DNA from: Congeria kusceri
Lineage: Eukaryota > Mollusca > Bivalvia > Myida > Dreissenidae
Length of the DNA stretch: 64,000 nt
Assembly: GCA_027627225.1 (NCBI GenBank)
Contig: JAPFQT010000083.1
Span: 682,001-746,000 of the forward strand
Direction of reading: 5' to 3'
Part shown: positions 23,104-34,005 of the stretch, piece after piece
How positions within the stretch are numbered: the first letter of the stretch is position 1
How the letters are laid out: every line of letters starts with the position of its first letter
Translations under genes and position numbers: made by a program
Notes under the pieces: generated by a model
What the model was told of the DNA's origin: nothing
Database searches by the model: none
What the model saw: only the letters and a program-made list of their open reading frames with translations

Positions 23104-24109
23104 GCCTCATCAGCAGTTCCTTGAGGACGTCACTGACAGCTACATTGTTGCAGCCTGCCTCGATGTCATGGAAGACTCAAACTTGATCCCAAAGCAGCCA
23201 CTACATTTACTTAGCAAAGAACAACAAATTGAGTTTGTGGACGATATGTCTCAGAAGGTGATGGATTGTTTTAATCTAGGTGACACTGAGAGCGAGAATA
23301 TGACAATTCTAAGAAATGACATTAAAGCCATCCATACTGATGATGAGCAGCTATATGCAATGAAAGTGAATGATCAGTTCCAATGTGCACTGTGTGGAAA
23401 ATCGTACACATCACTTGTCTGGTTCAAGAAACATTTAACAAATAAGCATCATTGGAACTTTCATCGAGCGAATATCAATGCCAATGGAAGCAACGCAGTC
23501 AGACAATTTCTATTCATATCCCTTCTTTTTAGAGACACTTTTGACTGATATAAAATGTGTGATGGTGAAAGATCGTTATGTAATGCTCATTTTGAATGGT
23601 TGTATGACTCTGCATTGAAACATTCTAAGTATAAGATTTCGTTGTGGCGCATGATATCTTATACAATGTCAATTTTAGGTTTCAGGGTAAGTTTTGAATA
23701 CAAATGGAATATAAGTGTAAATTTGAATGAGGGGGTTCGCAACGACATCCCTAATGACAATGCTGTTGAAATACGGGTCAATAATATTAAAAGAGAGCTA
23801 AATACACAAGGGGCAAACAAATCCTACGAATCTGCCAAACAGATATGTATGACGACCCAAGTTGTTGAAACTATTAAGCAGAATCTTATAAGAACTTCAA
23901 GGACAGCCAGATCTAAAACAAACGGGCCTGAAGTTGACAAAAGTGGGGATATTATGAAAATAGTTGAGTTCCTTAGACAAAGAAGTGCCATGAAAAATGT
24001 GTGCTGGAATAGTTTTCAAACCTTCAAAGACCCTTTGAGTGGTATTGATGCTGAGGACCTTCACATCTGGATCAATGATCAGAAAAAAATCGCACAAAAG
24101 TATATGTAA

Positions 24110-25778
24110 AAATGGAAAACCATGTTTCAGTGAGCTATAGTTTACAGATCCCCTTGACAAGTTGTTACACTAACTTCTATGCCAACTATTTAATCATTTA
24201 ACCACATACTCAGAAAGTATCAACTCAATTTCATCCAGGCATTTCTGCCCCTATATAATTAGGGTTGCGTTTTTAATTTTATGTACACACAAGAACACTA
24301 TAGTATTTCAACAGCATATTCATTAGGAATTTGTACTCTGAACTTGAAATTATTCAGTGTACAATGTAGCTGTCAATGAAATCATAGAGATAACCATTGT
24401 GTTTCTTTTTATAACAATTGCCAAATTACTATAAGAATTGTAATAATGTTACTATATATGTACAGAGCTTTCACTAGCCTCCAAAAACAAGGAGTCAAAA
24501 TACTGCTTATGAACATTTTCTGACAGTAATAATCATATGAAATTTATACTATCATCAGTGTATGTATAGATTTAAGTCCTGTGTGATGATTGATTGTTGA
24601 CACTTTTACAGAATTCTCTGTGGGTCAAAACATGTTTCAATAGTCAAATGAAAACACTGATGTATTTTGATAATTCTCATTTATTATGGTAATATAAATT
24701 TTTGTTGATATTGGCACAATATGCATGTACTTATGGGCTCCTAGTGATTGCTATTTTATGGTTGCCATAGGTAATAAATGATATACTTTTATATACCGGC
24801 ATTTTAACAATTGACTCGTTATTAATTTACACATTATTAAATCTATCACTGATTACATGGTTGTGTTTTTTTTTACATGTATAAAGATCATGTTGAGATA
24901 TGAAAAAAATCAGGCTCCAATATTCCAAAAACTATTATGTCTATTAATACATTTTTTTGCTATATATAGTCCATTATTCTCATTTCATATGTACAATACA
25001 TGTGCTATTAAAACAAAATTGTGATTTAGATGCTCAATCCTTCTCATTATGCTTCTAATGTCAGAAAGAACCTACGGTATATAAACATTGGGCCTGATTT
25101 GAGTTCATGTCACAACTGAATGTACTTGGTCAAGAAACAACCACTGAGTCCTGTTGATGAGAATAATCCTGGGTACGTATTCACCAACCCATTCTAAGAC
25201 TTAAGACTAAAGAATAGACTTAAACTCTGGAAATAATACATGTTCATTTGTAAATATAATTGATACAAATTTTGCCAACGTCCTAGTTAATTATTCTAAA
25301 TAAAAAATGCTGTAATTTGAGTGGGTGAATGCCTTGTAAGATTTAAATTTACAGCATATGAAGAAAAAATCAGTTTCAAGAATATTCTTTATTCTGAGAC
25401 TTAAGTCTAAGAATTGGTTGGTGAATACGGGTCCTTGATAATGGCCCAATATACGTGTATATAACTGAATAACTTGTGGTTGCCGTGTCCTCTAGACATT
25501 CAAGGGGTTTAATTCACACAAAGGATTTATATTTGCTGCCTCAAGATATCCACATCAGTGCTGGTTTCTAATCAGGAAACGGACTAAAGTTTGTGTTTAG
25601 CTCGACCATTTATAGAATAATGGGGGCTTTTGCAGTTTCCCTTGTGACCACATTGCATGTTTGCATGTATGCAACTTAAACCTTTATAACTAAATGTTGT
25701 AAGTTTCCTTAGACATAATACGAAGAACATTTCAGAATTTAATAGCTCAATATTTACAAAACGGTATTTAATGATCAT
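24110..25778. other. Spacer between the two convergent genes of the large element
   Basis: AT-rich, no ORF of interest. Contains the MITE-like element at 25171-25434. Confidence 0.6.
25171..25434. mobile_element. MITE-like element of the GTATTCAC family
   Basis: Ends pair as inverted repeats: GTATTCACCAACCCATTCTAAGACTTAAG at the left and the complement of CTTAAGTCTAAGAATTGGTTGGTGAATAC at the right. Related copies lie at 37978-38242, 48637-48886 and 51744-52010. Confidence 0.8.
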
Positions 25779-27448
25779 TCAATCACTAAAATCACTAAAG
25801 TTGTTGGAAATGTCTGAACTTCCAGAGCTTGTTTCAATATCTGATAGATCTAGGTCTCCTGTCAAAGCTTCTGAAAATGGATGCCTGTAAGAATCACAGT
25901 CGTGATCACCACAATCACATTGTTGTTTACAAATATCACAACACAAATGCTTTGCCAGGCAATTTCCAGCATCAGTATTATAGGCATTTAACAAAACATT
26001 CCTGCGGCAGTCTGAATCATTACTTATGTAACTTTTCATATCACTGTCAATGCCTTTACAATGCCTCCCACAAAATAACAAAAGTGCGAATGCCTGACTT
26101 CCATCTCTACCTGCTCTACCGAACTGCTGTACAAAACTGTCCATGTTTTTCGGAACTCCATAGTTTATGACATGGTTCACACCCTTAAAATTCACGCCCA
26201 TGCCAGCAGCACTAGTTGCAACTAGCACTCTTATCATCCCATCATAGATTCCCATGTCTTTCTTTATTTCTTCCTTTACATTTTCCGCAGTCTGAGAATG
26301 ATACATATGCACATATTTAATGTCATTATCCAGTTCCATCCTAAACATTGTAAACAGGTCACTACAATTTTTTTATTGATGTACAAAATATGAGGTATCT
26401 TTCACATTTTGCTTTCTTGTCTTTGATCAAAGTTACTAAATACTTGAAAACTAAACAAAGAGGAATGCTACTTTTATACTTGCGACAAAATAATTTTATA
26501 TTTTGACGGTCTGGACTTTCAACAATTTCAAAACACTTTTGCATACAAAAAAGTTGTTTCACTTTTGTTCGAGAAGCTTTATTTGCTGTGGCGGTGATTA
26601 ATAGAATGGGACACTGGACCAAGGAACGAACTTCTCCTAACTTCCCAAACCACTCTCTAAATGGCTTATGCTCCTGTTCACTGTCAGACTCTCCCCTAAA
26701 TTTAATAAAATAAGTGCATGTATTAAAATATCTTAAAATTTTCTACAATATAACACACGACAATAACGACCAAACATTTACTTCCACATAAAATTACAAT
26801 TGGACTTTTTCGTATTTAAGCTGTTGTTTTCTATACAACATAGCGGAAAACATTTGATGACAAATATTTACTTTTTTAGACAATTTTTAAGCTAAATCTG
26901 GTCTTATAATACTGGAGTGTAACAGAATGGTTGTTGTGGGGTCCGACAATAATGTTATTATTATTATCATCAACGATAACTAAATATACTCATTGTAAGA
27001 ACATTAATTACCAGTGTATAATTGTATGAGCTTCATCAACAACTATTAGGTTAATTGAGGTGCTGGTCCTCATCATGTCCCGCCACTTCAGAACACCAAG
27101 TAGACTTTCTGGTGAAGAATATATAAAGTCATGCACTCCTGATAAAATGTCTGATTCTTCAGCAGGATCTCTAGCATTGAACACTAAGGACGTCAAGTAT
27201 TCACATTGTTCCTTCATGATTGACAAGAGTGGTGTAATGACAAGAACTTGACAGGCAGTGCACTGATCACGTTTAATAAACTGAAAGATTTGATAAACCA
27301 GGCTTTTCCCTCCACCTGTCCTGGTGCTTAAAAACACATCACGTCCATCTAAGAGATTAACGATACTTCTTGTTTGAAAGTCACTTAATTTATCAATTTT
27401 AAAATGTTCGAATGCTTGCTGAAAAACTAATGGTATGGACGTCGCCAT
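25779..27448 (-). pseudogene. RecQ-like ATP-dependent DNA helicase of the large element (one frameshift)
   Basis: Two exons on the minus strand: 27448-27012 and 26695-25779. The join is phase 2 and restores a Trp codon after DEAHTIIH. Start MATSIPLVFQQAFEHF. Walker A TRTGGGKS at 42-49, DEAH at 138-141, then LLITATANKASR (motif III), YLIFCTSIKK (IV), VLVATSAAGMGVNFKGVNHVI (V) and QQFGRAGRDG (VI). The C-terminus has a Cys-rich zinc segment (CLAKHLCCDICKQQCDCGDHDC) and an acidic Ser-rich tail. At about 450 aa it has the helicase core and zinc region and lacks RQC/HRDC-like extensions. Within 26368-26374 the run of seven A (coding strand) puts the frame into TAG; six A would read straight through. 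The gene starts about 110 bp inside the right terminal repeat. Likely role: strand separation during transposition or repair (inferred from context). Confidence 0.85.
26696..27011 (-). other. Intron of the RecQ-like gene
   Basis: 316 bp with GTAATT at the donor and TTTAG at the acceptor on the minus strand; AT-rich, contains an ATT run. Confidence 0.75.
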
Positions 27449-27554
27449 TTTGAAAAGAAACCCAAAGTGCAGACAGTACGGGCGGTATCATTGGTCCAAA
27501 TATCTTCATAAAACCATGAAGCGTCCAATGAAATCGCCGCATTTGACACACCCT

Positions 27555-27637
27555 AAAACGGCAAAAAGTGCTCGTAATGTCCCACGGTCGATGAATGGAG
27601 AGGAGCGGAATGGGTCGAACGTGGGTATCCGACGATG
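27555..27637. repeat. Right terminal inverted repeat
   Basis: Complement of the left end, 18 bp perfect at 27620-27637 and in constant register for about 80 bp. It forms the upstream region of the RecQ-like gene. Confidence 0.75.
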
Positions 27638-28430
27638 ACTTACCGGAGGCTACGAACTTACCAGATTAGATGCTAAAATAGAAAGAATTCGGAAACGTGT
27701 TATTTTCAGCACTGACAATTCCCTTAGCGGTATTCTGCTACCAAGTTTTTTGATTTTTTTTTTAACACATAATTATTCATACCCAATATCCGACGAGAGA
27801 TCAGTTTCACAAAGGTTAATTCATTCTTTTGAAAAAAGTTAACAAAATTAATAAAGGCCCTGAGTCGAAAATTAAGAAAAAAAATCCGAAATTTTATAAC
27901 TGGATTTTCTGACCAAGAAATGCATAGTTTCAACATTTTGACACGGGAGTTGCGATATACCGGTAATGCCAATTGTATTAATGTGCACACTATTCATTGT
28001 GCACACTTTCCAATTTTAGCATTTTAATAGTTTTAACTTATATTCGTTGTTAACCAGGCTCCATCATTAACCAAATTTCATATTTTTCTCATCCATGTAT
28101 AGCAATTGTGTCAATTTGTACATATGGCTAAAAGTCAAGTGTATGCTTAAGAGCTAATAAATGGTTGTTGTAGCTGTTGTTGTTGTTGTTATTGTTGTGT
28201 TTCAAATACATACTATAATTTTGACTTATTTTTAACTTAGTTAAGAGCAACTTAAGAATATTTTTAAATATTGGCCTTTGAATAGTGTAAGCTGTAATAT
28301 TAATGATCATGAGATTGTGCGGAGACGGAAATAAAAAACAATACTGTTCGTAATGTGCGAAAATCAACTACACAAGTAGCCAATCGTATTCTTCTCCTAC
28401 GTCGAAAAACAGGGTGCACGTGTACCAGTC
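27638..28430. other. Intergenic sequence right of the large element
   Basis: 27652-27675 (ACGAACTTACCAGATTAGAT..) recurs at 45853-45876, so a dispersed repeat lies just outside the right end. 27725-27830 resembles 35770-35880 (CGGTATTCTGCTA.., CAGTTTCACAA-like). A (TTG)n run lies at about 28159-28195. No gene. Confidence 0.5.
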
Positions 28431-28691
28431 AATATGGAGGAAGACATATATGGACATAGGTCAAGACGGTCCGTAGGAGTCACGTGCTTCCGGTTTGTTA
28501 CCTTCCGGTTTACGCGTCAGCACGACATGTTCATTCAAAACTTGCTACATGTGGCATGTAGCAGACGTCGACTATTCGTGCAGACGACAGTTGCACGTAT
28601 CCAGATCGAGGCCGCAATGAAAGACGAGTCTATGTACCATCATTCAAGCGGAACTTTGACACGTCTGATGCGAACGCGCTATATATGTTAG
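28431..28691 (+). mobile_element. Tc1-like transposase relic (N-terminal region), copy 1
   Basis: The open stretch reads ..FRFTRQHDMFIQNLLHVAC.. and ..TTVARIQIEAAMKDES.., resembling the second helix-turn-helix of Tc1-like transposases (TRxQDRxIRxxxLRxR). Upstream in-frame sequence is degenerate. Related pieces follow the arrays at 31860 and 39880. Family call is tentative. Confidence 0.4.
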
Positions 28692-30600
28692 ACCTTCGGA
28701 AAATATAGTTATACATTTGTTCTGAAATTTGTATTTTTAATTTTTAATTTAATGATTCTCAACCATTGATATATATTCGAAAACACGCAATCTGTCGGGC
28801 GAAGCTATGATATTTATTATCAAAACACTGACGCGGACTGGGTCTATATAACTGGCATCATTCTTAATAGTCAATGTATTGAAACTGTTCAAAAGGAATT
28901 ACTTTAATTGTAGTCATTTTGTCTTTTAAGGAAAACATATACGTCACTTGTCGCACTTGGAGAAGGAAGACCTCCGCCATGGCAGCTCGATCACTCATAA
29001 AGTATACAGCATCATGTAAAAATGATCATCCATTAATAATAAAGAATCTTTCAAAAACATATCATGGATCCAGACAGTGATTCGGATCACAAACAAAATC
29101 CAAACATCTGTTGATTTGCAAATTATCAACTTTTCTGAAAAAAAAATCCAAATCCGTCCATAACGTTTTGAGTAAAGCTGCGAACAAACAAACAAACAAA
29201 CAAATGGACGGACGGACGGACGGACGGACAGACCGACAGACAAAAACAAACGCTGGCACAAAAAGAACATGACACGTTTGTTATATCATAGATTTGGAAT
29301 CACACCGGTCTCGATGAATCAAAAGCATTCAAAGAACGGAGTTTTGAGAGAATTTGTCAAATGTAGCTTTTTGTCCGAAAAATATGTACAGATAAATCTT
29401 TTTAAGTTGTGGCTGTTTACTACACTGTGCAATGCAATGTTTGACAAATCCATTTATGTTGTCTAAAACCTTTGCACGGCCTGTATGTGACTGCATATCA
29501 AAAACATTAAACAATATTTTTCTAGACTTATAATATAATATACTATAACTTACAGACAAACGCTGTATTTCAATGCTGTTAGCAAATCAGTTATCCATTT
29601 TTGTATTTTAAGTTAATATTACCATAGAAACATGTGGCACTGCGTCGTAAGAATAGTGTGCAGAAATAAGTTCATTCTACTGTATGATTACACTGCACTG
29701 AAAGGAATTAATTTCATTCCCATCCATTTTTGACAGATAAAATAAAGTAATTCAAAACGCCGAAAATAAATTACGACTTTTCTTGTTATAGCAATAATTT
29801 TCACCAACAATCAATTTTGTTTGCTACTGAAACCTGTTAACGACGTAAGCATCACTTGTGAGGGTGGGGAGGCCAAAACTTATGATTGTGAAGAGCGAAA
29901 ATCAACCACAAAATCCGAGCAAGAGCTGTCAGAGGACAGCGCGCTCGACTAATTCGAAGTATTTTAGTTGGTACATATTTTGGAAAGTGGATAGGGCATA
30001 ACTTCTTGAAATACAAATTTAGTGATTATATTCCAAGTTTCAAGTGAAATTTATAAGACTTTGAAACAGAATTTTTAACTCCAAAATATATCTTACAAGT
30101 GGGCATTCCTCTGTAAAAATACAAAATAGAGTTATGGGGTTTGTTGCACCTGATGCTGGAATTAATTTCACATGCAGTGCATGTCCCTGTTTAGTGTTCA
30201 CAATTTAAGTTTCATAAATTGTCGTTTGTAAAGTGTACCATATAAAGGGACCTAAAATAGCAAAAGTTGTCTCTGTAAGTGACAACTGCCCCCGAAGGTG
30301 TGTTTTGACAAAAGCAAGAGTTATGGTCCTTACACTCTGCACTTCCTCTCAGAGACCTCTATCATTATACATGTAGTATCATTTGAATTTATTCAATACT
30401 TTTCGGGTTATACTCCGCACAAGAAGCGTATGCGAAACATTGGCATAGCGATGATAACAATATAATATGTCCTATATAATTCCGTGCAGTATGTAGAAGT
30501 ACACACATTAAGGTGGTTCTCATGCTGAAAAAAGCCAGTAATGTGACGATACCATTCAATTCAGCCTGGCAACACAAACATGTCTAACAACCAAAAAGAT
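28692..30600. other. Non-coding stretch with dispersed repeats
   Basis: 29050-29240 is a common interspersed repeat tail (TGGATCCAGACAGTGATTCGG.., AATCCGTCCATAACGTTTTGAG.., then (AAAC)n and (GGAC)n runs at 29186-29228). A shorter copy is at 42965-43075. 29920-30330 is another bivalve-type block (CTGTCAGAGGACAGCGCGCTC.., TGCCCCCGAAGG). Nothing else recognised. Confidence 0.5.
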
Positions 30601-30616
30601 CATGCATATCTCACAA

Positions 30617-31862
30617 CCAGGCTACAAAACGACAACTAAACGATGCAATGAATTCACACCACCGAACGACGCAAAAACGTGACACAACCAAACGATGCAA
30701 CAAAGTGACACAACAAAACGATGCAACAAAATGACACAACCAAACGATGCAACACAGTGACACAACCAACCGATGCAACACAATGACACAACCAAACGAT
30801 GCACAACTTGAAAAAACCAAACGATGCAACGACGTGACACAACCAAACGATGCAACGCATTCAGAAACCAAAATAAACAACGATGTGACACAGCTAATGA
30901 CGCAACTACGTGACACAATCAAACGATACAATGAAGTGGCACAACCGACCGATGAAACAGCGTTCAGAAAACCAAACGAAGCAACGACGTGAAACAACGA
31001 AATGATGCAACGACGTGAAATAACAAAATGATGCAACGACGTGAAACAACAAAATGTTGCAACGACGACACACAATCAAACGATGCTACGATGACACACA
31101 ACCTAACGATGCAACGACGACACACAACAAAACGATGCAACAAAGTGACACAACTAAACCGTGCAACGACGTGAAACAACAAACTGATGCAACGACGACT
31201 CACAACCAAACGATGCAAGGAAGTGACACAACCAAACGATGCAACGACGTGACGCAACCAAGCGACGCAACAACTTGTCACAAGCAAACGACGCAACGAC
31301 GTGACACAACCAAGTGACGCAATAACTTGACACAACCAAGCGACGCAACAACTTTACACAACCAAGGGACACAACGACGTGTCACAACCAAGCGACGCCA
31401 ACAATTTTACACAACCAAGCGACGCAACGACGTTACACAACCAAGCGACGCAACGACGTGACACAACCAAACGACACAACGGTCTGACACAAGCAAGCGA
31501 CGCAACGAGATGACACAACAAAGCGACGCAACGATTTGACACAACGAAGAGAAGCAACGATCTGACACAACCAAGCCACGCAACGAGATGACATAACCAA
31601 GTGATTCAACGACGTGAAACAACCAAACGATGCAACGAGGTTACACAACTAAGCGATGCAACGACGTGATGCAACAACGTGACACAACCAAGCGACGCAA
31701 CGACTTGACACAATCAAGCGACGCAACGACGTGACACAGCAAAGCGACACAATAACGTGCCAAAACCAAGCGAATCAACGAAGTGGCACAACCAAGCGAC
31801 GCAACGACTTTACACAACAAAGTAACGCAACGACGTGACACAACCAAGCGACGCAAATGGGA
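30617..31862. repeat. Minisatellite, period about 26 bp, about 48 degenerate units
   Basis: Units of the form GACACAACCAAGCGACGCAA CGACGT with many substitutions; the left part has ACGATG and the right part GCGACG variants. Several long frames run through it on both strands (RLVVSRRCVAWLCHVVAS-like); these are by-products of the repeat. Confidence 0.9.
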
Positions 31863-31990
31863 CACGTGACACGGTGAAGACGAAAAGTAAGCAGAAATGA
31901 AATTATGCAGACACCAGTGGCACGTGTCCAGCACGAGGCTGGAAGGATGGACTGGACTATTTATCGCCAAACACACGGACAGGAGGCGCT
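31863..31990 (+). mobile_element. Tc1-like transposase relic, copy 2 (fragment)
   Basis: Reads QTPVARVQHEAGRMDWTIYRQ-like, matching the segment TTVARIQIEAAMKDES of the relic at 28431. It abuts the end of the 26-bp array. Short and degenerate. Confidence 0.35.
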
Positions 31991-31998
31991 CTAAGACC

Positions 31999-32312
31999 TC
32001 TGTAGGACTGTATTTTTCACAAATAATATTGTTCATATTTGTGAAAAATAGGATCTAATTCTTCACAGGTGTGAACATTGAGATCGTATTCTTCACACAT
32101 CACAGTCTTATTATTCACAAGTTCTGTGAAGTTTGTGATCGCATCCAGGTTTTGATATGCAATGAAACCATATTCTTCTGTAATCCTCAATCCTCATGCA
32201 TACCCCGTTTAAGGCAACGTGCATTCTTCACACTTACAAATGTGACAAATGAATTCCTATTCTTATTAGGTGAGTGAACAATATGATTTGTGAAAAATAT
32301 GATCCTACAAAC
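31999..32312 (+). mobile_element. MITE-like element of the TTTGTAGGATCATATTTTTCAC family, copy 1
   Basis: Inverted ends TGTAGGACTGTATTTTTCAC / GTGAAAAATATGATCCTACA. The inner sequence is rich in TTCACA words and matches copy 2 in reverse orientation (e.g. TTTGATATGCAATGAAA against TTTCATTGCATATCAAA). Confidence 0.85.
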
Positions 32313-32811
32313 CTCCAACTTGCAGCACCACTGTAGCGATGGTTGTTCTTTTACATCAATACAACTATAATTATTGTAAATCTATTGAAACGCTTTCCAT
32401 GATTTCTGGCGAAACTGCTAAAATAAGTAAACGACTTTTAATTTTAATAATGGTACGAAGAGCATAGTTTTTAATAAACCAAACGAACAATAATTTATGG
32501 GAATTTTTTAATTATGAAGCAATCAAAAGAAAGCGGATAACCTTGCGTATTACCACATCACGTTTACTCAACCAAAAATGAAATCTGACACTTCATAATT
32601 TGATACATCCTTTTTTTTTTTTTATAGTTAAAACCGATTTTAACCAAACCCAGTAAAGAGAAACATAACTAATGTTGCATCTGATACTGGAGTTGGTCGC
32701 TAATGTATAGTCCAAATGTCAAATGAATAACTTGTAGATTCAAGTCATTAGACTGTAACCAAAACATTGACGTTTTTAGTTAAGACGCAGTAGCTGGGGC
32801 GAGTTGGAAAG
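32313..32811. other. Spacer between the inverted MITE pair
   Basis: 500 bp AT-rich, T-run at about 32611; nothing recognised. Confidence 0.6.
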
Positions 32812-33119
32812 CTTTGTAGGATCATATTTTTCACAAATCATATTGTTCACAAACCTGTGAAGAATACGATCTCCCGTTTTTCACATTTATACGTATGAAG
32901 AATGCGATTGGCCCAAAACGGTGTATTCGCGAGGATCACAGAAGCTTATGATTTCATTGCATATCAAAAACTGGATGGGATCACAAACTTCACAGAAAAT
33001 GTGAAGAATAAGACTGTGATGTGTAAAGAATAAGATCTCAATTTTACACCTGTGAAGAATGAGAACCTCTTTTTCACAGATGTAAAAATATTATTTGTGC
33101 AAAATATGGTCCTACAAAG
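32812..33119 (-). mobile_element. MITE-like element of the TTTGTAGGATCATATTTTTCAC family, copy 2
   Basis: Ends CTTTGTAGGATCATATTTTT / complement at ATATGGTCCTACAAAG. Inverted relative to copy 1, 500 bp away, so the two could form a long hairpin if transcribed together. Confidence 0.85.
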
Positions 33120-33492
33120 CTCACATATTCTTCAAATATTCGAGCTATAACAATAATAGAACTGTTTATGAAAGATGATATGAAAGCACTTTAAAAACTA
33201 TACCTCTTGGTAGCGAAATATTACAGAAATATTTGATATAATAAACGCATGTTTTTACGTTGAGCTCAAATTTTATCTGTAATATACATGAATGATCATA
33301 AGCCATACGAAAGTATGTTGGTAAAGTATTATTAAACTCAATAACTTATTTAATTAAGTTTTTATTCGCTGCCAAAACAATACAACTATATACATTTTAT
33401 ATCGCGACAGGTGACATTGTAATAAAACAAACACTTTACTTTACTATACTTTAAAGACGTCAACATAACAGGTAACATGCGCACAATGACAG

Positions 33493-34005
33493 TTAATCCA
33501 ACCAGGCGACACAACAGTGTAAGACAACCAGGCGACACAACAACGTAACACAACCAGGCGACACAACAGCGTAACACAACCAAGCGATACAACAGTGTAA
33601 GACAACTAGGCGACACAACAGCCAAACAAAACCAGGCGACACAATAGCGTAACACAAACAGGCGATGCAACAGCGTAACACAACCAGGCGACACAACAGC
33701 GTAACACAACCAGACCACACAAAAGCGTAAGACAACCAGGCGACAGAACAGCGTAACACAACCAGGCGACAAAACAGCGTAAGACAACCAGGCGACACAA
33801 AAGCGTAAGACAACCAGGCGACACAAAAGCGTAAGACAACCAGGCGACACAACAGCGTAACACAATTAGACGACACAACAACGTAACACAACCAGGCGAC
33901 ACAACAGCGTAACACAACCAAGCAACACAACCAAGAACACAACCAGGCGACGCAACAGCGTAACACAACCAGGCGACACAACAGCGTTACCCAACTAGGC
34001 AACAT
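33493..34005. repeat. Minisatellite, period about 26 bp, about 20 units
   Basis: Units like GCGTAACACAACCAGGCGAC ACAACA. More uniform than the array at 30.6 kb but with the same period and an ACACAACCA(A/G)GCGAC core. Minus-strand frames (CYAVVSPGCVTLLCRLVVLR) are repeat by-products. Confidence 0.9.

Larger units (their letters stand above)
14894..24109 (+). pseudogene. DUF6589-family protein, probable transposase of the large element (degraded)
   Basis: Six exons: 14894-15188, 15792-16006, 16848-17300, 19436-21121, 22497-22618, 23104-24109. All have GT-AG joins and consistent phase; about 950 residues without the repeat expansion. The N-terminus has a ZAD-like double pair (C9, C12, C49, C52) followed by a short coiled coil. 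Exon 2 is basic and Pro/Thr-rich. Exon 3 is helical. Exon 4 carries the family hallmark FGGDVLTNERAFSAQQAM.. and GVIHRPEGLHRQFN; exon 5 continues CIYQLFYKASSSMDAGSLYQ. Exon 6 holds a C2H2 finger (CALCGKSYTSLVWFKKHLTNKHH), the DGERSLCNAHFEWLY and SFEYKWNISVNLNEGV motifs, and IPNDNAVEI, which could supply the last acidic residue of a DDE site. DUF6589 proteins are multicopy in cnidarians and molluscs. Two lesions stop translation: the 61-bp expansion in exon 4 (stop TGA at 20204-20206) and TGA at 23546-23548. Confidence 0.78.
10451..27637. mobile_element. Large inverted-repeat DNA transposon, DUF6589 gene plus RecQ-like helicase (Academ-like candidate)
   Basis: The ends are an inverted repeat: CATCGTCGGATACCCACG at 10451-10468 is perfectly complementary to 27620-27637. 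Further blocks match at the same spacing: CCGTGGG (10499 / 27587), TACGA (10510 / 27576) and GCCGTTTT (10524 / 27562), so the repeat spans about 81-83 bp with divergence. Between them lie two tail-to-tail genes, each starting near one end: the DUF6589-type gene (14894-24109, +) and the RecQ-like gene (27448-25779, -). A nested insertion with duplication adds 3,794 bp at the left; without it and without the 61-bp expansion the element would be about 12.5 kb. No target-site duplication was found at the ends as drawn (TCAG on the left, ACTT on the right). Academ elements with helicases are the nearest type I recall; this is an inference. Confidence 0.72.

Noticed and set aside
23546..23548. Selenocysteine codon
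   Set aside because: No SECIS-like structure was noticed downstream and the gene carries other lesions; a nonsense change or read error is simpler.
10451..27637. Retroelement or virus-like origin of the large element
   Set aside because: No reverse transcriptase, integrase, capsid or polymerase motif; ends are inverted rather than direct repeats.
30611..34005. Long frames on both strands over 30.6-34.0 kb (Val/Cys/Ser-rich peptides)
   Set aside because: They follow the 26-bp repeat, are open in several frames at once, and show no domain, start context or splice structure.
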